Origin: an uncultured Roseateles sp.
GTDB lineage: Bacteria; Pseudomonadota; Gammaproteobacteria; Burkholderiales; Burkholderiaceae_C
DNA length: 64,000 bases
Direction: 5' to 3'
Assembly (NCBI RefSeq): GCF_963422335.1
Contig: NZ_OY729424.1
Location: 186,001 to 250,000 of the forward strand
This document shows, one piece after another, positions 1-8,153 of this stretch. Numbering within the stretch: position 1 is the first letter of the stretch; every line of letters begins with the position of its first letter. The notes beneath the pieces are model-generated. The model worked only from the letters and a program-made list of their open reading frames with translations, was not told the DNA's origin and searched no databases. The translations under genes and the position numbers were made by a program.

Positions 1-1
1 G

Positions 2-697
2 CCGATACGCGAGCTGTTCGCCGAGATGAACACGGCCAAGGAGCGCGGCTACGGGCCGGGGCGCTTCAGCTTCAACGTGGCCGGCGGCCGTTGTGAAGCC
101 TGCCAGGGCGATGGCGTGCTGAAGGTGGAGATGCACTTCCTGCCCGACGTCTACGTGCCCTGCGACGTCTGCCACGGCAAGCGCTACAACCGCGAAACGC
201 TGGAGGTGCTCTACAAGGGCAAGAACATCACCCAGGTGCTGGGCATGACGGTGGAAGACGCGCACGGCTTCTTCAGCGCCGTGCCGACCCTGGCGCGCAA
301 GCTGCAGACCCTGCTGGACGTGGGCCTGGGCTATGTGAAGCTGGGGCAGAGCGCGACCACGCTGTCGGGCGGCGAGGCTCAACGGGTCAAGCTGGCGCTG
401 GAGCTGTCGAAGCGCGACACCGGCCGCACGCTCTACATCCTCGATGAGCCCACCACCGGCCTGCACTTCGCCGACATCGCCCTGCTCTTGAAGGTGCTGC
501 ACCAGCTGCGCGACGCCGGCAACACCATCGTCGTGATCGAGCACAACCTGGACGTGATCAAGACCGCCGACTGGGTCATAGACATGGGCCCGGAGGGGGG
601 CTCCGGTGGGGGCCAGCTGTTGCTGGCCGGCACACCGGAAGACGTAGCTGCCTTCGAGGGCAGCCATACCGGGCGCTATCTGAAGACCTTGCTCTGA
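2..697 (+). CDS. uvrA: UvrABC excinuclease subunit A, C-terminal part (5' end outside window)
   Basis: UvrA is the ATPase that scans DNA for bulky lesions and loads UvrB in nucleotide excision repair. The reading frame is open from the first bases, so only about the last 231 residues are present. Visible are the C-terminal zinc-finger cysteines (CEAC near the start, then CDVC about 30 residues on), the ABC signature LSGGEAQRVKLALEL, and the Walker B run YILDEPTTGLHF followed by VVIEHNLDVI, all diagnostic of the second UvrA ATPase domain. It ends just ahead of a strong hairpin at 787-813. Identity is certain; the true start lies upstream. Confidence 0.97.
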   Translation, partial: PIRELFAEMNTAKERGYGPGRFSFNVAGGRCEACQGDGVLKVEMHFLPDVYVPCDVCHGKRYNRETLEVLYKGKNITQVLGMTVEDAHGFFSAVPTLARKLQTLLDVGLGYVKLGQSATTLSGGEAQRVKLALELSKRDTGRTLYILDEPTTGLHFADIALLLKVLHQLRDAGNTIVVIEHNLDVIKTADWVIDMGPEGGSGGGQLLLAGTPEDVAAFEGSHTGRYLKTLL

Positions 698-786
698 GCC
701 CGGACACAGGGCCCGGAAGGGGCATGTGCCTGGCGAAGGACAGTCGGCGATACAAGCCGACTGGCTGAGGCGCCGGCACAAAGCAA

Positions 787-813
787 AAAGGGTCGCCGAG
801 GCGACCCTTTTTT
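787..813. terminator. Bidirectional rho-independent terminator between uvrA and the PEP-CTERM gene
   Basis: An 11-bp perfect stem (AAAGGGTCGCC / GGCGACCCTTT) with a two-base GA spacer is flanked by an A-run on the left and a T-run on the right. It can therefore serve uvrA on the plus strand and the convergent gene ending at 830 on the minus strand. Confidence 0.85.
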
Positions 814-829
814 CATTCGGTGGCAATGC

Positions 830-1639
830 TCAGGCGCGGCGGTTGCGCCTCCAGGCCAGCGCGCCGAGACCCAGCAACATCAGCGCCCAGGTGCCGGGCT
901 CGGGCACCGGGTTGGGCGGCACCGGCGGCGTCGGATTGCCGCCATCGGGAATGCCGCCCGGGGGTACGAGGCCGGTGCCAGGGAAGCCGGGACCAGGACC
1001 ACCCGAGGGGCCGGGCCCGCCACCACCGATCAGGCTGGGGCCGGCATCGGAACCACCAGAGCCAGACATCTGAGAGAAGCTTGGCGGCGTCTGGCCACCG
1101 CCCGCACCGAGTGCCGGCACGCCGGCGCCGGGCGCCTCGGTGATCAGTTCGCTTTCGGCATCGTCGTCGCCCTCGCGGGCCGACGAGGCCACGTTGACGG
1201 CCTGGGCCGGCGCCTCGGCCGTCTTGCGCGGGGCCAGGCGCGTGATGCGACTGACATTGCGGCAGACCGTGGGCACCAGGATGCAGTGGCCATCTTCGCA
1301 ATAGACCAGGCCGCGTTCCTCCATCTTGTCGGTCCACTTGGCGCGGGTCACCGTGGCGCAGACGCTACCGGCACCGAAGTGCATGTCGCGGATCTCGCTG
1401 GAGTAGAGCTGCTTGCCGTCGATGCCGTCGCGCTTGATGCTGACCATCTCGTCATAGCTGCGCGCCGTCATGCGGGCTTTCAGCTTGTTGCGCACGGCCA
1501 CCGGAATGTCTTGGTAGCGGTCCACCGCCGCGACGACATCGCCCATGAAGGGATTGACCCCGGGCCTGTCCCAGGAGCAGTTGGGCAAGGTGGGCGAGGA
1601 CACGGACGCGGCAAGCGCGAGAGAGGCAACCAACGACAT
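830..1639 (-). CDS. MHFG-type PEP-CTERM sorting-domain protein
   Basis: Predicted exported protein of 269 residues. The N-terminus looks like a signal peptide (MSLVASLALAASVSS). The C-terminus carries a textbook PEP-CTERM tripartite signal: VPEPGTW, a hydrophobic helix (ALMLLGLGALAW) and a basic tail RRNRRA, recognised by exosortase for surface processing. The middle part contains an MHFG motif (EIRDMHFGAGSVC) and four or more cysteines, matching what I know as the MHFG family of PEP-CTERM proteins. A roughly 80-residue Gly/Pro-rich linker joins the two parts. No exosortase is encoded in the window, so sorting would depend on a gene elsewhere. Function is unknown; an extracellular-matrix or envelope role is inferred only from the sorting signal. 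Confidence 0.85.
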   Translation of the reverse strand: MSLVASLALAASVSSPTLPNCSWDRPGVNPFMGDVVAAVDRYQDIPVAVRNKLKARMTARSYDEMVSIKRDGIDGKQLYSSEIRDMHFGAGSVCATVTRAKWTDKMEERGLVYCEDGHCILVPTVCRNVSRITRLAPRKTAEAPAQAVNVASSAREGDDDAESELITEAPGAGVPALGAGGGQTPPSFSQMSGSGGSDAGPSLIGGGGPGPSGGPGPGFPGTGLVPPGGIPDGGNPTPPVPPNPVPEPGTWALMLLGLGALAWRRNRRA

Positions 1640-1924
1640 AGTGTGTTCTTTTGTTGTGAGAGTCCTGCGACGCCGGAGCCTTCCCGATACAGGGGCCCTC
1701 TTCGCGCTGCTCTCTTGTGCCCAATCACCCTGGAGTCATCGGTGGGCAGATCCGATACAAGAAGTTTACAAAAGGCAAGCCCTACCAAGGGCGGCCCATC
1801 CCCCCGGATCGCGGGGAGCCGAAGCGGTGCTTTGTCACATCTTTTGGCCCCATGACGCCCCGCCGGCCCAAATGATGAAATCAAACTAGACTGCCCACTC
1901 CACTGCGCGCGGCAAGGAGCAAGT

Positions 1925-2833
1925 ATGCCTGCGATACCTGTCAACACCCGACCCCGCCGTCAGATGGCCTTCGCGCTGATACCGGCCATCTTGCTGTTCC
2001 TGGGCTGCATGGCGCACGCGGCCGATGTGCCACCGCCCTACACGGGCCCCTTGTTCGACGCCCATCTGCACTACAACGTGGAGGCGCAGGAGCCGCATCC
2101 GCTGGCCGATGTGCTGGGCCGCATGCAGCGCAGCGGCGTGAGAGCCATCGTCGCCAACAGCCGGCCCAATGAGGGCACCCTGACCTTGGCCACAGCCAAG
2201 ACGGCCACTGCGGCGGCTGGGGTCACGGTCGTGCCCTTTGTGCGCCTGTACCGCAACCGCGACGACTATTCGAGCTGGTTCCGCGACCCCAGCATCATCG
2301 CCATGGTCGAGCGCGAACTGGCCCAGGGCACGCCGGCCGGCCCCTACCGCGGCCTTGGCGAGTTCCATCTGTACGACAGCGCCAATGCCGACGGCAGCAC
2401 CGCGGTGGCGCTGATGAAGCTGGCCCAGCAGCGCAATCTGGTGGTGCTGGCACACGTCGATGATATGGCGATAGCCAAGCTGCTGGCCCATGCGCCGCAG
2501 GCCAGGCTGGTGTGGGCCCACACCGGCATCGGCGGCGTGCCCGAGGCGCGCGTGCGCGAGTTGCTGCGGCGCCATCCGAGCCTGATGGGCGAGCTGTCCT
2601 ATCGGCCCGGGCTGACCGAAAACGGCCGGCTCAGCGCCGCCTGGCGGGCGCTGCTGCTGGAGTTTCCGGAGCGCTTTCTGGTCGGCTCGGACACCTGGGT
2701 CAATCAGCGCTGGGACTACTACGAAGGGCTGATGCAGGAGGCCCGCGCCTGGCTGGGCGAGCTGCCACCGGCGGTGGCGCAGAACATCGCCTGGGGCAAT
2801 GGCGCGCGCCTGTACGGATTGCCCATGCCCTGA
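1925..2833 (+). CDS. Exported amidohydrolase-family (TIM-barrel metal-dependent hydrolase) protein
   Basis: A 302-residue protein with a hydrophobic leader (about residues 16-33, ending in AHA-AD) and an amidohydrolase fold. Metal-ligand positions are seen as DAHLHYN near residue 48, GLGEFHL about residue 143, VLAHVD about residue 177, WAHTGIGG, and a late SDTW carrying the usual final aspartate. The family cleaves C-N, C-O or C-C bonds of small molecules using one or two divalent metals; the substrate cannot be read from sequence. The leader predicts periplasmic or membrane-attached activity. AAGGAG sits just ahead of the start. It is followed 51 bp later by a receiver-domain gene, and the two may be co-transcribed. 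Confidence 0.8.
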   Translation: MPAIPVNTRPRRQMAFALIPAILLFLGCMAHAADVPPPYTGPLFDAHLHYNVEAQEPHPLADVLGRMQRSGVRAIVANSRPNEGTLTLATAKTATAAAGVTVVPFVRLYRNRDDYSSWFRDPSIIAMVERELAQGTPAGPYRGLGEFHLYDSANADGSTAVALMKLAQQRNLVVLAHVDDMAIAKLLAHAPQARLVWAHTGIGGVPEARVRELLRRHPSLMGELSYRPGLTENGRLSAAWRALLLEFPERFLVGSDTWVNQRWDYYEGLMQEARAWLGELPPAVAQNIAWGNGARLYGLPMP

Positions 2834-2884
2834 GTGCCGCGCCGTTATGATCTCGCGCCGGCGCAAGTCAGAGGAGGAGTTCGC

Positions 2885-3274
2885 ATGCACAGCGCTGATC
2901 TGGAGCTGAAGGTCTTGTACGTCGAAGACGATCGCCTCAACATCGTCTTGATGGAAGAGGTGTTCCGCGACGCGCCGCAGTGGGAGCTGCTCGTCGCCGA
3001 GACCGGCGCCGAGGCCCTGCAATGCGTGGAGGACGAAGCGCCCGCGCTGCTGCTGGTGGACATGAACCTGCCCGACATGAACGGCCTGCAGCTGCTGCAG
3101 GCGCTGCGCCTGCAGCAGCCGCGCGCCCTGCCGCCTTGCATCGCGCTGTCGGCCGATGCGCTGCCCGAGCAGGTGGCCGCGGCCCGTGCCGCCGGCTTTG
3201 CCGACTACTGGCTCAAGCCCATCGATGTGCCCGCCCTGCAGGCCGCCCTGCAGGAACGTTTGGCAAGCGCATAA
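2885..3274 (+). CDS. Single-domain response regulator (CheY-like receiver)
   Basis: A 129-residue stand-alone receiver domain. Acidic pocket residues are in VLYVEDDRLN, the phospho-acceptor aspartate in LLLVDMNLPDMNG, the switch serine in IALSADALP, and the conserved lysine in YWLKPID, so the phosphorylation site appears intact. No output domain follows. I chose the ATG at 2885 because a strong GAGGAGG ribosome site sits just upstream; a longer frame from 2834 would add 17 residues that do not look like receiver sequence. Such proteins usually relay signals in phosphorelays or act on hybrid kinases; the partner kinase is not in the window. It ends directly at a terminator hairpin. Confidence 0.88.
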   Translation: MHSADLELKVLYVEDDRLNIVLMEEVFRDAPQWELLVAETGAEALQCVEDEAPALLLVDMNLPDMNGLQLLQALRLQQPRALPPCIALSADALPEQVAAARAAGFADYWLKPIDVPALQAALQERLASA

Positions 3275-3276
3275 AA

Positions 3277-3300
3277 AAAGGCCCGGAGATCCGGGCCTTT
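3277..3300. terminator. Bidirectional terminator after the receiver gene
   Basis: A ten-base inverted repeat (AAAGGCCCGG / CCGGGCCTTT) with an AGAT loop has an A-run before it and T-rich sequence after it. It lies between the plus-strand receiver gene (stop at 3274) and the convergent minus-strand SWIB gene (stop at 3341), so it can serve both. Confidence 0.85.
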
Positions 3301-3340
3301 CTTGATCAGGGCCTGACGGTGCAGGCCGATCAGCCAATCA

Positions 3341-3766
3341 TCACTTCAGGTGGCTGTTGATCAGCTTGGTCATCTCGAACATGTCGGCCTTGGCCTTGCC
3401 GAAGATTTCCTTCAGCTTGGCGTCGGCAATGATGATGCGCTTTTGCACTTCATCCTGCAGCTTGTTCTTCTTGATGTACTCCCACACCTTCTTGGTCACG
3501 TCCGTACGCGGCAGCGGGGTGCTGCCGACGATGGCAGCCAGGGCTGCGCTCGGGGTCATGGCCTTCATGAAGGCTGCGTTGGGGGTGCGCTTCTTTGCAG
3601 GAGCAGCAGCCTTCTTCGCGGGAGCCGCCTTCTTTGCAGCAGGAGCTGCGGCCTTCTTGGCCGGTGCTGCCTTTTTAGCCGCAGGTGCCGCCGCCTTCTT
3701 GGCCGGGGCGGCCTTCTTTGCCGGTGCCGCCGATTTCGCGGGTGCGGCCTTCTTCGCAGTTGCCAT
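3341..3766 (-). CDS. SWIB/MDM2-domain protein with histone H1-like Ala/Lys/Pro repeats
   Basis: A 141-residue basic protein. The first roughly 60 residues are tandem variations of AAPAKKA, resembling eukaryotic histone H1 tails and bacterial AlgP/HctB-like DNA-binding tails. The remainder (from about RTPNAAFMKAM through VWEYIKKNKLQDEVQKRIIIADAKLKEIF) is a SWIB/MDM2 domain. This domain pair is known in Burkholderiales and chlamydiae and is thought to bind or compact DNA. The start at 3766 is preceded by GGAGAGAA and begins MATAKKAA; an in-frame ATG six codons upstream is less likely. It is a single-gene unit, convergent with the receiver gene. The repeat tract is expected to vary in length between strains. 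Confidence 0.88.
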   Translation of the reverse strand: MATAKKAAPAKSAAPAKKAAPAKKAAAPAAKKAAPAKKAAAPAAKKAAPAKKAAAPAKKRTPNAAFMKAMTPSAALAAIVGSTPLPRTDVTKKVWEYIKKNKLQDEVQKRIIIADAKLKEIFGKAKADMFEMTKLINSHLK

Positions 3767-3971
3767 TTGGATTCTCTCCATCAAAAGTTAGTTGATGTGC
3801 CGGGCCGGGTGAAGGCCGCATAAGCCTTCATTTCTCTCTAGCACCCTGCGCGGGCAATGATACTGCGCACCCATGGGGTTGAGAAGGCTTTCATAGGGGA
3901 AGAATGAGGGATGTGCCCCTCAAATCGCCCTTGTTTACCCTGGTTTGTCGCGGCCTTGCATCACTCGGGGC

Positions 3972-5078
3972 CTACTTGCTGCGCTGCCAGAGCAAATGCG
4001 GGCCTGCATCGGCCGGTGTTTTGCAGCCGCACAGCGCCATCGCAATCTCGAATTCATCGCGCAAAAGTCGCAGCGCGTGGGCCACGCCGAGTGCTCCGGC
4101 TGCGGCCAGTGCGAACACATAGGGCCGACCGAGCAGCACCGCATCGGCACCCAGCGCCAGTGCCTTCAGCACATCGGTGCCGCGGCGGATGCCGCCATCG
4201 ACCAGCAGCGGCACCGTGTCGCCAACTGCCGCACGCAGCATCGGTAACAGCTCGGCGGTAGCTGGCAAGGTGTCGAGCGTGCGGCCGCCGTGGTTGGAGA
4301 CGACCAGGCCCGACACACCGCGCTGCAGCGCCTCGCGCGCATCGTCGGCATGGTTCACGCCCTTGAGCAGCAGCGGCAGGCGGCTGTGGGCACGCAACCA
4401 GTCCACCTCGCGCCAGGTCGCGGCGCGCGGCATCAGGCCGTCGAACATCATGCTCTGGCCCGGCGCCAGCTCGACAGGCTGCTTGCGCCCACCCAGATTG
4501 ACGGCCCGAATATCGTCCGGCAGCTGGAAGCCGGCGCGGCGCTCGCGGTCGCGTGCGCCATGCACGGGCGCATCGACGGTCAGCACCAGAGCCTCGTAAC
4601 CGGCCCGCTCGACGCGCTGTATCAACTCCAGCATGAAGCCAGGATCGGCACGCCAGTAGAGCTGGAACCACAGCGGGCCGCTCTGCGGCTCGTCGGCAAA
4701 GGCCTGGGCCACCGCCTCCATCTCGACGCTGGATTGGGCGCTGAGCACCATGCCGGCCGACTGCGCGGCTGCCGCATAGGCACTGGCCAGCTCGCCGTCT
4801 TCGTGCGCCAGGCGCTGGTAGGCGATAGGCGCGAGCAGGATGGGATGGGCCAGCTCGCGGCCCAGCAGCGGCACGCGGGTGTGGCCGCCGCTGAGGTCGC
4901 GCAGCACGCGCGGCTGCAGCTTGATCGCATCCCAGGCGCTGCGATTGGCACGCAGCGTCAGCTCATCGGCGGCGCCGCCACTCATATAGGCCCAGGCCTG
5001 CGTGCTCATGCGCTCGCGCGCCGGAGCTTCGAAGTCAGCCAGATTGATGACGCCATCGGGCAGCGTCTCCAACCTCAT
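3972..5078 (-). CDS. FMN-dependent alpha-hydroxy-acid dehydrogenase (lactate/mandelate dehydrogenase-like)
   Basis: A 368-residue member of the FMN alpha-hydroxy-acid oxidase/dehydrogenase family, which oxidises L-2-hydroxy acids to 2-keto acids. Family signatures are clear: QLYWR, the catalytic-histidine block SNHGGRTLD, and the FMN-phosphate block DGGIRRGTDVLKALALGADAV ending GRPYVF. The start at 5078 was chosen because its ATG overlaps the stop of the upstream gene (ATGA), implying translational coupling; an extension to 5090 adds only four residues. It is the last gene of the tonB-exbBD-receptor-piuC operon, an unusual place for this enzyme. Substrate specificity (lactate, glycolate, mandelate or another hydroxy acid) cannot be read here. 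Confidence 0.88.
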   Translation of the reverse strand: MRLETLPDGVINLADFEAPARERMSTQAWAYMSGGAADELTLRANRSAWDAIKLQPRVLRDLSGGHTRVPLLGRELAHPILLAPIAYQRLAHEDGELASAYAAAAQSAGMVLSAQSSVEMEAVAQAFADEPQSGPLWFQLYWRADPGFMLELIQRVERAGYEALVLTVDAPVHGARDRERRAGFQLPDDIRAVNLGGRKQPVELAPGQSMMFDGLMPRAATWREVDWLRAHSRLPLLLKGVNHADDAREALQRGVSGLVVSNHGGRTLDTLPATAELLPMLRAAVGDTVPLLVDGGIRRGTDVLKALALGADAVLLGRPYVFALAAAGALGVAHALRLLRDEFEIAMALCGCKTPADAGPHLLWQRSK

Positions 5079-5758
5079 GTGTCGGCCCACATGCGCAGCA
5101 GGTTGTGATACGTGCCGGTCAGCTGCACGGCGGCCTCGGTCTCGCCATGCTGCTGGCGCAGCTTCATCAGGCTCATGTCCATGTCGTAGAGCAGGCGGCG
5201 CTGCTCATCGCTGCGCACCATGCTCTCGATCCAGAAGAAGCTGGCCAGGCGCTGGCCGCGGGTGACAGGCTCGACACGGTGGACGCTGGTGCCTGGGTAG
5301 AGCACCAAGTCACCGGCGGCCAGCTTGACGCGCTGCTCGCCATAGGTGTCGGCAATCACCAGTTCGCCGCCGTCGTAGCTGGCCGGATCGGCCAGGAACA
5401 GGGTGGCGCTGATGTCGGTGCGCACCCGCACGCCGGTGCCCGGCGCGTAACGCACCGCGCCATCGACGTGGGCGCCGTAGGTATTGGCCGCACCGCCATA
5501 GCGGTTGAACATCGGCGGCAGCACCTTCTTCGGCAAGGAGGCCGAGAAGAACAGCGGGTGGCGCTCCAGCACGCCCAGTATCAACTCCTGCAAACGCCGC
5601 GCCACTTCGCAGGTGGGCGGCAACTGCTCGTTGTTCTTGACCTGAGCGGCCTGGGTGCCGGCGCTGGCCGATCCGCTCTCCCACGGCGCTTCGGCCAGCC
5701 AGGCCTGGGCCTGGCGCAGCGCATCGGCATTCAGGACGGCAGGGATGCGTATCAGCAT
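5075..5758 (-). CDS. piuC: PKHD-type Fe(II)/2-oxoglutarate hydroxylase, PiuC/YbiX family
   Basis: A 227-residue non-haem iron dioxygenase. The facial triad is visible as HVD (in YGAHVDGAVR) and the distal histidine in GTSVHRVEPVTRG; the 2-oxoglutarate-binding arginine is probably in TRGQR. The N-terminus MLIRIPAVLNADALRQAQAWL and the NNEQLP motif match the PiuC/YbiX family. PiuC genes are usually next to TonB-dependent siderophore receptors and are iron-regulated, exactly the context here (receptor stop 25 bp upstream). The biochemical substrate of the family is not settled. The stop codon overlaps the start of the downstream hydroxy-acid dehydrogenase. Confidence 0.92.
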   Translation of the reverse strand: MLIRIPAVLNADALRQAQAWLAEAPWESGSASAGTQAAQVKNNEQLPPTCEVARRLQELILGVLERHPLFFSASLPKKVLPPMFNRYGGAANTYGAHVDGAVRYAPGTGVRVRTDISATLFLADPASYDGGELVIADTYGEQRVKLAAGDLVLYPGTSVHRVEPVTRGQRLASFFWIESMVRSDEQRRLLYDMDMSLMKLRQQHGETEAAVQLTGTYHNLLRMWADT

Positions 5759-5782
5759 GGCGGCAGCGCCCAGGTCAGGCGG

Positions 5783-8044
5783 TCAGAATTTATAGGTACC
5801 GGTCAGCGCCAGGATGCGACCGGCGCCAGGAACATAGTGACCGGTGTAGAGCGAATCAGCATACAGCTTGTTCGTCACATTGCTCAGGTTGGCCTTGAAG
5901 ATCAGGCGCTCCTGGATCACCGTGTACTCGGCCATCAGATCGGCGGTGATGAACTTCGGCGCGTACCAGCCCGGGTTGCGGTTGGGCGACTGGCCGCTGC
6001 GCGCATTCAGGCCGGCACCCAGACGCAGCTGGGGCAGCACCTGGTAAGTGGTCCACACGGTGCCCGAATGCCGCGGCGTCAGCGACGGACGCGTGCCCTG
6101 CCCCTCGGATCCGGCCACGCCGATGTCGATCTTGGCCACCGGCATCCAGGTGTAGGAGGCGAACACCTCCCAGCCCGGCATCGGTCGGCCGGCAAAGTCC
6201 ATTTCGAAGCCGGCCACATGGCGCTTGCCCGACAGTGTGACCAGATCCACCAGCGGGTCGGTGTTGCGCTCGTGCAGCTTGGTGGAACGGAACAGCGCGA
6301 AGCGGGTCGTGAACTTGCCGTCGTTCGAATCGATCTTCGCCCCGAGCTCCAGGTTGATGGACTGCTCGGGCGGTATGTCCTGGTTGCTGGCCCCCAGCGA
6401 GTAGGCATCGCCCGAGGTGTTGAACGAGGTTGCGGCCGAGGCATGAAAGGACATGCGCTCATTCGGCTGGAACAGCAGGCCCAGGCGCTTGCTGAGCTCG
6501 GACACCTTCATCCGGTAGCTGGCCTTGGTGTCGGGCCCGGCCGCCGTATTGGGAATCGAGAAGGTGTCGTAGTCGCCGTTCAACTTGTCGTAGCGCAGAC
6601 CGGCCAGCAGCTTCCATTCCGGTGTGAACTCGACCAGGTCCTGCACATACAGGCCGAAGCCTCGCGAGGTGTATTCGCTGGCGGTGCGCAGCACGCGCAA
6701 GTTCTCGTCGATCCAGGCGCCGTCATTGGGGCTGCCGACCGTGGTGTTGGGCTTGGTCAGATTGACGCCGCCCTGGGCCGCCGAGCGGGCAGCGAAGACC
6801 TGCTTCTTCTCCTGCGAGAAGTCTGCACCGGCCTGGAAGCCATGGCGCAGGCCCCAGGCCTTGAACTTGTCGCTGTAGTCGCTCTGCACGGCGACCGTCT
6901 GCATGTCCTGGATCTTGTTCTGTGTGCCGCGGGAGATCACCGTGTTCGGGCCGAAATTCGCCAAGGTCACGGCGGTGCGGTCAGGCTGGGCGCTAGCGCC
7001 CGCAAAGCGTACCGTGCCGGCGCGCTGGTCGCGGCCATAGTCGGCAATGCGCAGCTTGGTCAGCAATTCGCCGGTGGCACTGAAGCGGTGGACGTGGGTC
7101 ACGGTGCCCTGGCTGACGTGGCCGTCATTGCGGTCACTGGCCATGCCGAAGTAGGCGGTCGGGTCCAGCGGGATCAGGGTGGTGTCGCCAACAGGCGAGG
7201 TCGGCGTCGGGCGGACCCAGGGCATGCCGTAGTTCATGCCGTTGTGGTTCTCCAGGTGGTACAGGCCCACCGAGACTTCATCGACCTCGCCGATACCGAA
7301 GCGGTAAGTGCCGGCGATGCCGGCCTTGTCCTGCGACGAGCCCGCACCGTCGTTGTCGGCGCGGGTGTACATCGTGCCCACACGCAGGGCCGAGCTTTCG
7401 CTCAGCTTGACATTGAAGTCTCCGACCGTGCGCAGGCCGTTGTGGCTGCTGAGTTCGACATCGATCTGGTTCTCGTTGATCAGGCGCGGCACCTTGGTGA
7501 CCATGTTCACCGCACCACCGGTCGAGCCGCGGCCGAACAGCATCGAGGCCGAACCGCGCAGCAGCTCCAGGCGGTCGAGGAAGAAGGTGTCGCGTTCGTA
7601 GAAGGCCGGGTCGCGCATGCCATCCATGAAGATGTCGCCGGTGGCCTGCAGCGACAGACCGCGCAGGCGGATGTCTTCTTCGCCGCCCTCGGCAGCCATG
7701 AAGGTGATGCCGGCGGTGTTCTTCAACACCTCCTTCATGGTGTCGAGATTGCGGTCGTCCATCAGCTTCTCGGTCACCACGGTGATCGACTGGGGCACGT
7801 CACGCAATTCCTGCTTGCCCTTGCCGATGCGGGTCTCGATCGCCTGGTAGTCGTCCTTGCCGGCGCGCTCGGCGCTGGCTTTGGCCCGCACCACCGGCAG
7901 GGCGTTCTCGACCACCGGCTTGTTGGCCTCATCAACCGGCTGGGCCTGCGCGAAGGCGGCCGACGAGGCCAGGCCGAAGCCAGCGGCCAGGGCGCCCAGG
8001 GGCAGCAACACCCCGGGGCTCTTGCGACGATTCTTGTGTGACAT
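5783..8044 (-). CDS. TonB-dependent catecholate-type siderophore receptor (Fiu/PiuA-like)
   Basis: A 753-residue outer-membrane receptor that imports ferric siderophores using TonB energy. There is a signal peptide to about residue 33 (ending AFAQAQ). The plug domain shows RDVPQSITVVTEKLMDDRNLDTMKEVL, IRLRGLSLQATGDIFMDGMRD, LELLRGSASMLFGRGSTGGAVNMVTK. The beta-barrel ends with an aromatic C-terminal residue (LTGTYKF). Plug wording and the neighbouring piuC place it near the Fiu/PiuA group. The ribosome site AGGAGAGAGA lies 5' of the ATG. The 109-bp gap upstream holds a GGTGGCC/GGCCACC dyad (8104-8119). It belongs to the Fur-box operon starting with tonB. Confidence 0.95.
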   Translation of the reverse strand: MSHKNRRKSPGVLLPLGALAAGFGLASSAAFAQAQPVDEANKPVVENALPVVRAKASAERAGKDDYQAIETRIGKGKQELRDVPQSITVVTEKLMDDRNLDTMKEVLKNTAGITFMAAEGGEEDIRLRGLSLQATGDIFMDGMRDPAFYERDTFFLDRLELLRGSASMLFGRGSTGGAVNMVTKVPRLINENQIDVELSSHNGLRTVGDFNVKLSESSALRVGTMYTRADNDGAGSSQDKAGIAGTYRFGIGEVDEVSVGLYHLENHNGMNYGMPWVRPTPTSPVGDTTLIPLDPTAYFGMASDRNDGHVSQGTVTHVHRFSATGELLTKLRIADYGRDQRAGTVRFAGASAQPDRTAVTLANFGPNTVISRGTQNKIQDMQTVAVQSDYSDKFKAWGLRHGFQAGADFSQEKKQVFAARSAAQGGVNLTKPNTTVGSPNDGAWIDENLRVLRTASEYTSRGFGLYVQDLVEFTPEWKLLAGLRYDKLNGDYDTFSIPNTAAGPDTKASYRMKVSELSKRLGLLFQPNERMSFHASAATSFNTSGDAYSLGASNQDIPPEQSINLELGAKIDSNDGKFTTRFALFRSTKLHERNTDPLVDLVTLSGKRHVAGFEMDFAGRPMPGWEVFASYTWMPVAKIDIGVAGSEGQGTRPSLTPRHSGTVWTTYQVLPQLRLGAGLNARSGQSPNRNPGWYAPKFITADLMAEYTVIQERLIFKANLSNVTNKLYADSLYTGHYVPGAGRILALTGTYKF

Positions 8045-8153
8045 GGGTTCTCTCTCCTGTGAATGCTTGGGGCGGCGAAGCCTTCGGGCAAGGCTCCGCC
8101 CAGGGTGGCCAGGGCCACCGGCGGAAATGGATCGTTGGAGGCCTTGACGGGGC

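Noticed and set aside
5105..8041. 978-codon plus-strand open frame opposite the siderophore receptor and piuC
   Set aside because: It lies wholly antisense to well-identified genes, is a His/Gln/Ala/Gly-rich translation typical of GC-rich shadows, and has no recognisable domain.
8079..8119. Two short dyads (AGCCTT/AAGGCT and GGTGGCC/GGCCACC) between exbD and the receptor as a terminator
   Set aside because: No T-run follows and the genes look like one operon; a partial attenuation role is possible but unsupported.
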